DNA of 64,000 nucleotides, from the NCBI RefSeq assembly GCF_018860965.1, contig NZ_JAHKQF010000015.1, positions 248,001-312,000 of the forward strand, in the 5' to 3' direction. Positions 34,595 through 43,508 of the stretch are shown piece after piece; positions within the stretch are counted from its first letter, which is position 1, and the number at the start of each line of letters is the position of its first letter. This stretch comes from Alteromonas sp. C1M14. GTDB lineage: Bacteria > Pseudomonadota > Gammaproteobacteria > Enterobacterales > Alteromonadaceae. A model generated the notes under the pieces. The model did no database searches, was not told the DNA's origin, and was given only the letters and a program-made list of their open reading frames with translations. Made by a program: the position numbers and the translations under genes.

Positions 34595-36373
34595 ATGGTG
34601 TATGAATATCTGGTTATCGCAGGGTACTTTTTGCTGATCCTGGGAATAGGTTTTGCATTTAAGTCAATGGCAAAAAACTCCACCAGCGATTACTTTCGCG
34701 GTGGAGGACGCATGCTGTGGTGGATGGTGGGCTCCACTGCCTTTATGGCCCAGTTTTCGGCATGGACATTTACTGGCGCAGCAGGCAAAGCCTTTACCGA
34801 TGGCTTTGCCATCAGTTTAGTCTTCTTCGCCAATACCTTTGCTTACTTTTGTGGCTGGCTGTATTTTTCTGCCCGCTTCCGGCAAATGCGTGTCGACACG
34901 CCTACCGAGGGTATCAAACGTCGCTTTGGCCCTGAAAACGAGCAGTTTTTTTCTTGGGCGTTAATTGTATTTAGCATGATCAACGCCGGCGTATGGCTCA
35001 ATGCGCTGGGCGTATTCTCCAGTGCCGTTTTTAATGCCGATATTAGCTTAACCATTGTGATCACAGGGCTTACCGTATTATTTGTTTCTGTGTTGTCCGG
35101 CGCGTGGGGAGTCGTCGCTTCGGATTTTGTGCAAACCCTCATCGTCGCGGTGATCTCCATTGCCTGTGCTATCGTTGCCTTAGTCAAGGTGGGAGGGCCT
35201 GTTACCTTGGTCAACGACTTCCCGGTGGATTTTGTCATGGGGCCGGATATGAATTACGGCATTTTATTGTTTGGTACCTTCATCTTCTTTTTAACCAAAC
35301 AATTAATCACCATCATGAACCTCAACGATTCTTTTCGTTTCCTTAACGCCAAAGACTCGGTGAATGCACGAAAAGCCGCTCTACTGGCCATGGTATTAAT
35401 GGGGATAGGCAGCATTATCTGGTTTATTCCACCCTGGGCCTCTGCCATCTTGTACCCTGACGCTGCTGCCGCTTACCCTGAACTGGGCAATAAAGCCGGC
35501 GATGCGGTGTACTTGGTATTTACCCGCAATGCCATGCCTGTTGGCACCGTAGGCTTGCTGTTGGCGGGCTTGTTTGCTGCTTCCATGTCTTCCATGGATT
35601 CGGCGTTAAATAAAAACGCCGGTATTTTTGTGCGCAGTTTATATCAACCCTTTTTGCTTAAGCGAGAAACCGCCGTCACCGACAAACACCTGCTTCGTGT
35701 TAGTCGCGTGGTGAGTTTTATTAGCGGGATCTTAGTCATTATCGTGGCATTATTCTTTAAATCGTTGAAAGAGCTTAGTCTTTTTGAACTGATGATGAAT
35801 GTGTCTACCATGATCCAAGTACCATTATTGATCCCCCTTATCTTTGGGCTATTGATTAAAAAGACGCCCCAATGGGCACCTTGGGTTACGGTTGCTATTG
35901 GGCTAAGTGTGTCGTGGATAATGACCTATGTCATCACCCCAGATACGTTTGCCCAATGGATAGGCCTCGCCCAACCTTTCACTCGGCGAGAGTCCGTTGA
36001 TGTGGGGTTAATGCTTATGATTGTGGCCCATCTCGTTATTACCGCCGGGTTCTTTTGTGCTACCACCTTGTTCTACAAACCTCAAAACGACGGGCACCGA
36101 GCAGAAACCGATCGTTTCTTTAGGGATATCGAAACCCCAGTGATCGCCGACTTTGAACAAGACGACTATGATCGTCAGCAACGTAATAAGCTGGGACTGA
36201 TGGTTATTATTATGAGCGCAGGCATGGTGGTGATGATGGCGATCCCAAACCCTCTTTGGGGTCGGCTGGTGTTTTTATGTTGCGGTTTAGTGATGTTTGC
36301 CATTGGTTGTTTGCTTAAATACAGCGCTCGACCGGTCAACACCCCACCCCAAAGTAAAGGTGAATTATCATGA
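34595..36373 (+). CDS. Sodium:solute symporter (SSS family), sugar-acid type
   Basis: A 592-residue SSS transporter with about 14 helices. YFRGGGRMLWWMVGSTAFMAQFSAWTF marks the sodium-site region of helices 1-2, and LLLAGLFAASMSSMDSALNKNAG the helix-8 region. Longer than average because of extra C-terminal helices after about residue 490. In the ManD operon it should import the sugar acid degraded there. Its stop overlaps the following lipoprotein gene by four bases. Confidence 0.9.
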   Translation: MVYEYLVIAGYFLLILGIGFAFKSMAKNSTSDYFRGGGRMLWWMVGSTAFMAQFSAWTFTGAAGKAFTDGFAISLVFFANTFAYFCGWLYFSARFRQMRVDTPTEGIKRRFGPENEQFFSWALIVFSMINAGVWLNALGVFSSAVFNADISLTIVITGLTVLFVSVLSGAWGVVASDFVQTLIVAVISIACAIVALVKVGGPVTLVNDFPVDFVMGPDMNYGILLFGTFIFFLTKQLITIMNLNDSFRFLNAKDSVNARKAALLAMVLMGIGSIIWFIPPWASAILYPDAAAAYPELGNKAGDAVYLVFTRNAMPVGTVGLLLAGLFAASMSSMDSALNKNAGIFVRSLYQPFLLKRETAVTDKHLLRVSRVVSFISGILVIIVALFFKSLKELSLFELMMNVSTMIQVPLLIPLIFGLLIKKTPQWAPWVTVAIGLSVSWIMTYVITPDTFAQWIGLAQPFTRRESVDVGLMLMIVAHLVITAGFFCATTLFYKPQNDGHRAETDRFFRDIETPVIADFEQDDYDRQQRNKLGLMVIIMSAGMVVMMAIPNPLWGRLVFLCCGLVMFAIGCLLKYSARPVNTPPQSKGELS

Positions 36374-37248
36374 AGCAGCAAAATTTGGCCACGGCGTGCC
36401 TTATCCCCCCTATCAAGGAGCTCCTTTGCGTGGCGAGTTTAATGCTATTTTTACATGGCTGTAAGCTAATCCCTCCCGCCCCTTCGGTAACGTTAACCCA
36501 CGGCGTAGATCCGTCAGCGGGTTCAGCCTTATCGGCGTATATCATTACTACCGACAACGCCACCTACTACTTGGAAAAGTCCGGTGGCGGTCTCTCAAGC
36601 CTTATGGACAAAGCGGGTAACGATTGGATAGGGTTTAACGATATAAAAGGTTCAGGCTGGAAAGGGGAATATCGAGGCTTTCCCAATGCGGTGCACAAGC
36701 AAGACGGTAATTACTTCCATGCCATGAATGCCGGTACGGACCCCTCTACCAGTGAAGTGACTATCGAAGAGCCAGACCATGTACGCATCCTGTTTACCTC
36801 AGAAAACGGGCAATGGGAAGGTCAGTGGGATTTTTACCCCACCCATGGAGACTTTACAATGACCAAAGTCAGCCCCGGCTATGCTTACTGGCTTCAGTAT
36901 GAAGGTGTACCCGGGGGAGAAATGGACGACACAGATTTTTGGTTTAATTCAGCATCATCACAAAAGCACCTTATCGAAGAGACCTTCTCTGGAGACCTAC
37001 CAGCGCCAGAATGGATCGCATTTGGAGATAAAGATACCCCTCGAATGTTGTATTTTCTCAAGCATCAAGACGACAACTATCCCGATGATTATGTGAGTCG
37101 CCCTTTTATGACGGTAATGGGGTTTGGCCGACAAAACAAAGAGAAATTCTTAAATGAACTGGTGCGTGTTTCCTTCGGCTTTGTAGAATCAGTCCATTAT
37201 GACAAGGTGCAAGACACAGTCACCCAGTTAACGACCCCTACCCAATAA
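36370..37248 (+). CDS. Lipoprotein of unknown function, possible mutarotase-like fold
   Basis: A 292-residue exported lipoprotein: the signal region SLMLFLHGC ends in a lipobox cysteine at about residue 32. The mature part is beta-rich with many aromatic residues. GGGLSSLMDKAGNDWIGF resembles the opening of galactose-mutarotase-superfamily domains found in polysaccharide lyases and epimerases, but I cannot assign a family. The gene overlaps the SSS symporter by four bases, implying coupled expression and periplasmic action on the same sugar before import. A terminator follows. Confidence 0.7.
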   Translation: MKQQNLATACLIPPIKELLCVASLMLFLHGCKLIPPAPSVTLTHGVDPSAGSALSAYIITTDNATYYLEKSGGGLSSLMDKAGNDWIGFNDIKGSGWKGEYRGFPNAVHKQDGNYFHAMNAGTDPSTSEVTIEEPDHVRILFTSENGQWEGQWDFYPTHGDFTMTKVSPGYAYWLQYEGVPGGEMDDTDFWFNSASSQKHLIEETFSGDLPAPEWIAFGDKDTPRMLYFLKHQDDNYPDDYVSRPFMTVMGFGRQNKEKFLNELVRVSFGFVESVHYDKVQDTVTQLTTPTQ

Positions 37249-37307
37249 GCCAATCGCTGTCTTCGTAGGCCGCTGGCGTGGTTAACCATTCACCCCATTT
37301 TTAAGCC

Positions 37308-37338
37308 AAAAAAAAGAGTCCCGAAGGACTCTTTTTTT
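37308..37338. terminator. Bidirectional terminator between convergent units
   Basis: Stem AAAAAGAGTCC with GGACTCTTTTT around a CGAA tetraloop and flanking A/T runs on both sides. It serves the ManD operon (plus strand) and the polyol dehydrogenase (minus strand). Confidence 0.9.
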
Positions 37339-37341
37339 CAA

Positions 37342-38853
37342 TTAGTCACACGATGCCACGTGTTCCGATAACAGAGAGGTGGCTATATCCAGTACGGGTT
37401 CACCATTGTACAGCCCCTTGATTATCGGTAGGTAAGCTTGGCTAAATACTCGGTCTTGCGCCAATTCACCAAATACCGACTCTAGCTTCAAAAATGCCAG
37501 TGGATCTTCAGCTGTGCCTGATGCCGCCTGATGCAATGCATCTGCCATGGCATCTTGAATTTGCAGTGGCTTGCCGTCTTCAGACGCCTGTTTATCTGAG
37601 TAATAACACCACGCAGCAAGGGTCAATGCACTTAATTGAACACTGCCATTTGCGCTCAGGTTATCTTTTATTGTTGGCAGCAAAAATACCGGGATCTTTG
37701 CAGAGCTTTCAAGGCATATACGAGACAACGCATCTTTAATGTAAGGGTTGGCAAAGCGAGACAGCAATACCCCTTTATATTCTTCAACATCGATACCGTC
37801 TACAGCGTCGAGAGTTGGCATAACCTCAGAGCTCATAAATGCGGATAACAATTCACGCAGCTTAGGTTCTGCCATCGCGCCATGAATGGTGTCGAGTCCG
37901 GCCACAGAGCCCACTAAACCGAGCACCGAATGGCCGGCATTGAGCATGCGAAGTTTAAGTTTTTCGTACGGTGCCACATGGGGAACAAACTGTGCCCCCA
38001 CTTGTTCCCAATGGGGTCGTGAATCAGAAAATAAATCTTCGATAATCCACTGATGGAAAGGTTCACAAACCACAGGCCAGCCATCGCTAAGTCCCATTTC
38101 CTGTAACTTTTCGCGATCAGCATCCACAGTAGCCGGTGTAATCCGATCAACCATGGAATTAGGAAAACAGACGTTTTGTTCTACCCAGTTGGCAAACGTG
38201 ACATCAGTGAGACGAATAAAAGATAACAGCATCTTTTTAAGCACGTCACCATTATGCTGAATGTTATCACAAGACATAATGGTAAACGGTGTTTGACCAG
38301 CCGCTTTTCTTTGCTTTAAGGCCGCCGTTAAAAAGCCAAATACGGTTTTAGGTGTTGCCGGATTGGCAAGATCGAACTGCACATCATCATTATTGGCAAT
38401 GAAGTTACCGGTAGTAGGATCAAAGTTATAGCCACCTTCGGTGATGGTCAGCGAGACAATCTTTGTCTGTTTGGCCGCCATTTGGTCTATAACCCTGGCA
38501 GGATCATCTGAAGCCATTAAAAAGTCCGTCATGGCGCCAATAACCCGCGCCTTGTGCTCACCACTACCATGCTTTTCAATGAGGGTGTAAAGATAGTCTT
38601 GAGCAGCAAGAATATCTTGCATACGTCGGTCGCCTTCGCGCAAACCTACCCCGCAAATCCCCCAGGATAAGTCGCCAGTTTTTTCCATAATGGCATCAAC
38701 ATACATGGCTTCATGTGAACGGTGAAACCCGCCCACTCCAACATGTACAATACCGGCGGTTACCTTTTCCACCGGATAACCTGGGACAGTAATATGCTCA
38801 GGTAGTTGGTTTAGCTTATCCCTGCTCAGTGAAATGCATGATTGCGGTTGCAT
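37342..38853 (-). CDS. Mannitol 2-dehydrogenase-type polyol dehydrogenase
   Basis: A 503-residue NAD-dependent long-chain mannitol dehydrogenase family enzyme. It resembles Pseudomonas mannitol 2-dehydrogenase throughout: IVHVGVGGFHRSHEAMYVD (cofactor motif), VSLTITEGGYNF, SCDNIQHNG and FPNSMVDRITP. The catalytic Lys-Asn-His triad is in KLRMLNAGHS (K-x4-N-x2-H). It should oxidise a C6 or C5 polyol to the ketose. The alternative reading as fructuronate reductase would also suit the nearby ManD genes, but the M2DH resemblance is closer. It follows the NCS1 permease by 9 bp as an operon. Confidence 0.88.
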   Translation of the reverse strand: MQPQSCISLSRDKLNQLPEHITVPGYPVEKVTAGIVHVGVGGFHRSHEAMYVDAIMEKTGDLSWGICGVGLREGDRRMQDILAAQDYLYTLIEKHGSGEHKARVIGAMTDFLMASDDPARVIDQMAAKQTKIVSLTITEGGYNFDPTTGNFIANNDDVQFDLANPATPKTVFGFLTAALKQRKAAGQTPFTIMSCDNIQHNGDVLKKMLLSFIRLTDVTFANWVEQNVCFPNSMVDRITPATVDADREKLQEMGLSDGWPVVCEPFHQWIIEDLFSDSRPHWEQVGAQFVPHVAPYEKLKLRMLNAGHSVLGLVGSVAGLDTIHGAMAEPKLRELLSAFMSSEVMPTLDAVDGIDVEEYKGVLLSRFANPYIKDALSRICLESSAKIPVFLLPTIKDNLSANGSVQLSALTLAAWCYYSDKQASEDGKPLQIQDAMADALHQAASGTAEDPLAFLKLESVFGELAQDRVFSQAYLPIIKGLYNGEPVLDIATSLLSEHVASCD

Positions 38854-38862
38854 ATAAACCCC

Positions 38863-40578
38863 TTATTTGACGAGTGCTTTTTGGCGACGCATCGCCCAAT
38901 AAGCAGTAGAAAAGTAAATCAGTGTGCAAGCAAAGCCTAGGTTGAAAAACAAATCACGGTTGCTTTCATAACTTGCAATATCAGCGCTCAACAGGAAGGT
39001 GTTTCCTGCCATGATAATGGTAACGATGAGGCTGGCCACTGATACAAAACGTAAGACACGAGTAACCGGTGAGATATCATCAACATGGTCGGGCAGTTTC
39101 GCACCTTGCTCTGTTTGATAAACTTCCACCTGTTCACAGAAGGCCTTCATCTGCGCTTTTTCTTCGGTGTAGTCTTCTTTCGCGCCATGTTTACCCGCTA
39201 ATACGGTGTAGACGAAAATGGTAAAGAACCACGTAGGAATGAACAAATAGTAAAAGGAAATGACATCTAACGCATTAAGTCCAAATCCAAACACCAAGCC
39301 TAAGCCCCAGCTAGCGACAGCGGGTGTGCTATGGGTAAGTTCACGGTAGTGTGCCCAGTAACGGGTGTAGCCAATCTTCGGAAAGATAACATGTTCAGCA
39401 AATACAATTGCGCCCACCGGCACCACCAATAAACCCGCATAGGTGAGCAACGGCAGTAATTTTGTAAAAACAAAAGGAAAACACGCAATACATACGGTTA
39501 CTGCACCAACAATTGCCGTGGTTTTATTTCGTGATTTATCTTTGAAAATAGCTTGAGCAGCCAAACCTGCGCGATACAAGTTGGCATTGGCGGTAGTCCA
39601 ACCGGCGACAATCACAATAACCAACCCAGATAAACCCAATGCATGATAAGCAACATCACCTGGATCAAGCTGAACAATGGATTTTTGGACTAGTACGGCG
39701 GTACCCGCCCCCATAATACCGGCAGAAATCCACGCGATATAGTGACCGAACAACATACCCGCAGAGGTACATAAGCCGTAGCGTTTACGTTTAGCATAAC
39801 GCAACAAAGCCATATCAATTAAGCCAAAATGGGTAATGGTGTTAGCCGCCCATGAAAAGCCAATCACTTCCATCAAGCCAATACCTGGCTCGCCGCTTTG
39901 GGTTAACCCTGTCCATACAGACGTAGAACCGATCTCCATGAAATCAGCCCAGCTGGACACCGTGGTCGAGCCGATAACGGCATCGGCCAGCACAGGCATA
40001 AGCACTAAGGGGCCAGCAATAAACATGGTAAACAACCAAGGGGCACAAATACGAGAGAAGTCTGAAACGGCATTAAAACCGTACATGGCTACCAGAACAA
40101 CAATCACGCCCACAGCCGCTACCACACCAACAAATGCCATGTTGGTGGGATACCAATTAAGCTGAGCGGGAATATCCAGCGCAAACCGCACTGCCGTTGC
40201 TGATACGGTGATCATGGCGGCGGAGATAACCGTGAAGATAATAACGTTAGCCCAGTTATATAACTTGGTCATTGAATCGCCAGCGATTCTTTGCAAATAG
40301 GTATACAAGCTAAGGCGAGTTTCCACCGCGATTGGGGTGGTAATAAGTGTCCAACTCAGTACAGCCAGGAGGTTCCCCACCAGCAAACCAAGTAAAATAT
40401 CTGTCATTGTTGCCCCGAGGGCCACAAAAGTCGCACCAAAGACAAACTCGGTGGCAGCAACGTGTTCACCGGCATATAAACCCATGAAATGTTTCCAGCC
40501 TTTTAGCTGGTGTTTGGCAACGGGAAGTTGCTCATCGCTGATCTGTGATATATCAATCTTATTTGAAGTCGAACTCAT
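38863..40578 (-). CDS. NCS1 family (purine-cytosine permease-like) transporter
   Basis: A 571-residue inner-membrane transporter of the NCS1 family, whose known members carry nucleobases, hydantoins or thiamine using sodium or protons. About 12 helices in residues 40-470 with AGEHVAATEFVFGATFVALGA near helix 1 and YGFNAVSDFSRICAPWLF in the middle. The C-terminus, about 70 residues plus two further helices, is longer than usual. It heads an operon with a polyol dehydrogenase, and no nucleobase gene is nearby, so the substrate may be a polyol. Confidence 0.88.
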   Translation of the reverse strand: MSSTSNKIDISQISDEQLPVAKHQLKGWKHFMGLYAGEHVAATEFVFGATFVALGATMTDILLGLLVGNLLAVLSWTLITTPIAVETRLSLYTYLQRIAGDSMTKLYNWANVIIFTVISAAMITVSATAVRFALDIPAQLNWYPTNMAFVGVVAAVGVIVVLVAMYGFNAVSDFSRICAPWLFTMFIAGPLVLMPVLADAVIGSTTVSSWADFMEIGSTSVWTGLTQSGEPGIGLMEVIGFSWAANTITHFGLIDMALLRYAKRKRYGLCTSAGMLFGHYIAWISAGIMGAGTAVLVQKSIVQLDPGDVAYHALGLSGLVIVIVAGWTTANANLYRAGLAAQAIFKDKSRNKTTAIVGAVTVCIACFPFVFTKLLPLLTYAGLLVVPVGAIVFAEHVIFPKIGYTRYWAHYRELTHSTPAVASWGLGLVFGFGLNALDVISFYYLFIPTWFFTIFVYTVLAGKHGAKEDYTEEKAQMKAFCEQVEVYQTEQGAKLPDHVDDISPVTRVLRFVSVASLIVTIIMAGNTFLLSADIASYESNRDLFFNLGFACTLIYFSTAYWAMRRQKALVK

Positions 40579-41209
40579 TTTTTTCTCGCTTCATTTGCAC
40601 ATAAAACTTGGCTGACAATAGCAACGAGTTTTTCTTATATCGTTCGTCGCATGAATGAGCATTTACCCCTCCCATGAGATATAGCCCACGCGGATAGTTA
40701 CATAACCGCGTAAAAATGTAAACAGATTTAACAGAACAATAGTTACATAATCGTTAACAGTTTCTTACATCACATCCTAATTACTTATATCATTTTTCAA
40801 TAAAATGCCGCAAAAAGCTGTTTTACCGGCTTTTTTCACATAAACCGACATTCCATTGAGGTCATTTGTTAGACAAACGTAAATGAGAAAAGCTCAACCA
40901 ATAATTGAATATGAGCAAATACTCACACTAAGAGCCAAAGCCCCAATTGATTTACTTTTACTTCTCATAATCTCTATACGTTGTGGTAAAGGTTTAGATT
41001 TCGTTTATCTATAAAGGGACGTCTTGCAGCAGCCCAAGTACACTCGCATCGCTGTCATACCGATTTCAGTGGCATCTCGGGTTGGATAACCGTAATATTT
41101 AAAAATAATGCTTATGCGGTTTGGCACTAGCAAGTACATGTTTTCTAAACGATACTGGTTTTATGCAAACAAAAATGACTGATCTCTACTTACCCAAGGT
41201 AAGCCACAC
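40579..41209. promoter_or_regulatory. Divergent control region of the polyol locus with TGAG-CTCA repeats
   Basis: 631 bp between the permease (minus) and HAD gene (plus). Two related inverted repeats are seen, TGAG-N5-CTCA at 40884-40896 and TGAG-N6-CTCA at 40912-40925, about 28 bp apart, which could bind the SorC-type regulator encoded downstream. A terminator-like stem with a T run lies at 40812-40836. A 43-codon open frame (40883-41014) overlaps the repeats but lacks a ribosome binding site. The rest shows nothing I can name. Confidence 0.4.
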
Positions 41210-41887
41210 GTGTTAGCAGACGTACAGCTTATCATATTCGACTGTGATGGCGTGCTCATTGACAGCGAAGTGCTGTCGATGAGAATGTGGCAACAAGTGT
41301 TAAAAGAGCGCGGGGCGAACCTCACCCCAGCCTATTTTGTCGATGAGTTCTTAGGAAAAAGTGTGCAAATTGTTGAACAATGCGTAGCCCGGGATTTTGG
41401 CATCACATTAACCGCCGATGATTTAGCCAGGTTTCACCATCGGCTAGTTGCCTCTTTTGCTGCCCATTTAAAGCCTACAGAAGGGATCGTATCGTTATTG
41501 CAGCAGTTATCAGTGCCTTACTGTCTGGCCACCAGTAGCTCTTCTGAGCGCACCAGTCAGGCACTATCATGTACATCCCTTGCCCCGTATTTCCCCCAAC
41601 ACCGCTTTACCCGCTCGCAGGTAACCCGAGGAAAGCCGGCCCCTGATTTATTTCTTTATGCGGCCGAGGCGATGGGTGCGGCGCCAGCTAACTGCTTGGT
41701 CATTGAAGATTCGCCTGCTGGGTTAGAAGCGGCTCATGCCGCCGGCATGCAAGTACTGCGTTTTACTGGGGGAAGTCATTTACAGTACCTAGACGATTTG
41801 AATGGGACCAGCATATCCAGTTGGCAGGCATTTAAAACACGTTTCCCCGAGTTATTAAAAAATATTGATATGAAAGACACGGAATGA
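41210..41887 (+). CDS. HAD-superfamily sugar phosphatase / phosphomutase-like hydrolase
   Basis: A 225-residue HAD hydrolase of the beta-phosphoglucomutase-like subgroup. Motif I is FDCDGVLIDSE, motif II the serine in LATSSSS, motif III the lysine in RGKPAPDLF, and motif IV VIEDSPAGLEAA. A helical cap sits between residues 15 and 90. Probably a cytosolic phosphatase for a sugar or polyol phosphate. GTG start at 41210 with AAGG upstream. Its stop overlaps the SorC-type regulator start (ATGA), so the two are made together. Confidence 0.9.
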   Translation: MLADVQLIIFDCDGVLIDSEVLSMRMWQQVLKERGANLTPAYFVDEFLGKSVQIVEQCVARDFGITLTADDLARFHHRLVASFAAHLKPTEGIVSLLQQLSVPYCLATSSSSERTSQALSCTSLAPYFPQHRFTRSQVTRGKPAPDLFLYAAEAMGAAPANCLVIEDSPAGLEAAHAAGMQVLRFTGGSHLQYLDDLNGTSISSWQAFKTRFPELLKNIDMKDTE

Positions 41888-42846
41888 GTATGAGTAAGAA
41901 GTTACAACAAGAAAACCAACGTCTCGACGATGCGGCTAGGGCTGGCTGGTTATATTATGTGGCAGGCAAAACACAGGATGATATTGCCAAGCGTTTAAAT
42001 ACCTCCAGACAGAGTGCCCAACGCCTTGTGGCCTTGGCCGTCTCAGAAGGACTGGTAAAGGTGCGCCTTGAACATCCCATCGCCCGTTGTATGGAACTTG
42101 CCGATGCCATCAAACAGCGTTTTGGTTTGCAATTTTGTGACGTGGTACCCGCACTGAGTGACGACCCTAATTCCACTTTGGGACTAGGGCAAGCTGGCGC
42201 TGCGGTTATCGAGCGAGAATTAAAGGCGAATACGCCAAAAACTATAGCTTTTGGTACCGGACGGGTTCTGCGCGCCTGTGCCGACGAACTTGCCCTGATG
42301 CACTGTCCGCAACATAAAATTGTGTCCTTGGTGGGCAATATTGCCAGCGACGGTGCTGCCACCCGTTACGATGTGGCAGTACATATTGCTGATCGCATTA
42401 AAGCGCAACACTATCCTATGCCTTTACCGGTTATTGCGTCCTCTGAAGAAGAACGCCAGCAGCTGCACCAGCAAGCGCACATAGCTCGCATTCTTATGCT
42501 GGCAAAACGAGCGGATGCCACCTTCGTGGGGATTGGTAATTTAGGCCAGACGTCCCCCTTACATGTGGACGGCTTCATTGATGATGATGAAATGGGGTCC
42601 CTCGCCGGTTCTGGGGCGGCAGGAGAAATTATCAGTTGGGTTTACAATCTGGAAGGTGCCATCGTCAATTGCGATATTAACCGGCGAGTCACCAGCACCC
42701 CGATGATCTTATCATCAGAAAAGCCGGTTGTCGGTATTGCATCAGGGGTCAATAAAACGAACGCAATATTAGGTGCACTGCGTTCTAAGCTAATTAATGC
42801 GCTTATTACTAACGAAACTACCGCCGCCCAAATATTAAAAGGCTAG
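41884..42846 (+). CDS. SorC-type sugar-binding transcriptional regulator
   Basis: A 320-residue regulator. The N-terminal helix-turn-helix region is DDIAKRLNTSRQSAQRLVALAVSEG; the rest (about 60-318) is the sugar-phosphate-binding domain shared by SorC and DeoR-like proteins, with FGTGRVLRACADEL, LVGNIASDG, and GIGNLGQTSPL as phosphate-binding loops. Coupled to the HAD phosphatase and divergent from the polyol permease/dehydrogenase, so it likely controls both, responding to a phosphorylated sugar. Confidence 0.9.
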   Translation: MSMSKKLQQENQRLDDAARAGWLYYVAGKTQDDIAKRLNTSRQSAQRLVALAVSEGLVKVRLEHPIARCMELADAIKQRFGLQFCDVVPALSDDPNSTLGLGQAGAAVIERELKANTPKTIAFGTGRVLRACADELALMHCPQHKIVSLVGNIASDGAATRYDVAVHIADRIKAQHYPMPLPVIASSEEERQQLHQQAHIARILMLAKRADATFVGIGNLGQTSPLHVDGFIDDDEMGSLAGSGAAGEIISWVYNLEGAIVNCDINRRVTSTPMILSSEKPVVGIASGVNKTNAILGALRSKLINALITNETTAAQILKG

Positions 42847-42872
42847 GCGCTAGGTTATTCCGTGATTAAGGT

Positions 42873-42890
42873 GGTGAGACAAGTCTCACC
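42873..42890. terminator. Hairpin between convergent genes
   Basis: GGTGAGA-CAAG-TCTCACC, a 7-bp stem flanked by further GGTGG/CCACC complementarity. No clear T run, so termination efficiency is doubtful. Confidence 0.35.
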
Positions 42891-42897
42891 GCCACCA

Positions 42898-43368
42898 CTA
42901 ATACCCATAGTCGTTAATAAACAGCGCCTTGTCTTCATTAGTGGCAGAATCGTTACACTCTCCGAGTATATTAAACCGTGTTTCGGTTTCATATGTATCT
43001 ATTTCAATATACCCCTCTCGGCAATAACCGGTTTCACCCAACTTGAGATCGAGGGCTTCATATATCTTCTCGATTCTATCCTCATCGCTGCGACCTTGGG
43101 AGTCTTGGCCATCACGCTCTGGTGGTGCACCCTTGCCGCCTCGACCACCACGGCCCCCACCGCCAGATTCTCTGCCGCGACCGCCGCCATCTCTGCCTTG
43201 TTTTTCAGCCCGCATTGCCACACTGAAACTAAACATTTTAGACCCATCGGGTTTAATGTTCGTAACAAACAATGGCTGTTCTTTCGGTGGTTTATCGGGT
43301 TTGCTGGCACACCCGCTTAGCAAAAGCACCGGTGTAACACATAAGGGTAGCAGGAAAGTTTTTTTCAT
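42898..43368 (-). CDS. Lipoprotein with Gly/Arg-rich low-complexity linker
   Basis: A 156-residue lipoprotein: signal MKKTFLLPLCVTPVLLLSGC with lipobox LLSGC. A short folded part (SKMFSFSVAMRAEKQ) is followed by an RGG-like stretch at about residues 58-85 rich in glycine, arginine and lysine, then a conserved-looking C-terminal domain with two cysteines (TGYCREGY and LGECND) that could form a disulfide. No family recognised. The opposite strand is also open here, but only because of the GC-rich repeat. Confidence 0.75.
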   Translation of the reverse strand: MKKTFLLPLCVTPVLLLSGCASKPDKPPKEQPLFVTNIKPDGSKMFSFSVAMRAEKQGRDGGGRGRESGGGGRGGRGGKGAPPERDGQDSQGRSDEDRIEKIYEALDLKLGETGYCREGYIEIDTYETETRFNILGECNDSATNEDKALFINDYGY

Positions 43369-43508
43369 ATATTTTTCGTCTTCTGGGTCCGAAACTGAGC
43401 GTTAATCATTCTTCAGTTAGAAGGACGATTAACGCCGATAGTTTCGTTCCTATTTGTAAGGTTTTAGTAAACCTTAACAATACTTAAGCAATTACCTGCT
43501 AAAACACA

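Noticed and set aside
37342-38853. Fructuronate reductase (UxuB) of the mannonate pathway
   Set aside because: Would suit the ManD neighbour, but sequence features follow mannitol 2-dehydrogenase more closely and the gene is in a separate convergent operon with a permease.
40883-41014. 43-codon open frame with hydrophobic stretch upstream of the HAD gene
   Set aside because: No ribosome binding site, and it overlaps the TGAG-CTCA repeats of the control region, so it is more likely chance.
43043-43405. Plus-strand proline/arginine-rich open frame
   Set aside because: It is the antisense of the Gly/Arg-rich lipoprotein, opened by its repetitive codons; the minus-strand gene has a signal peptide and lipobox.
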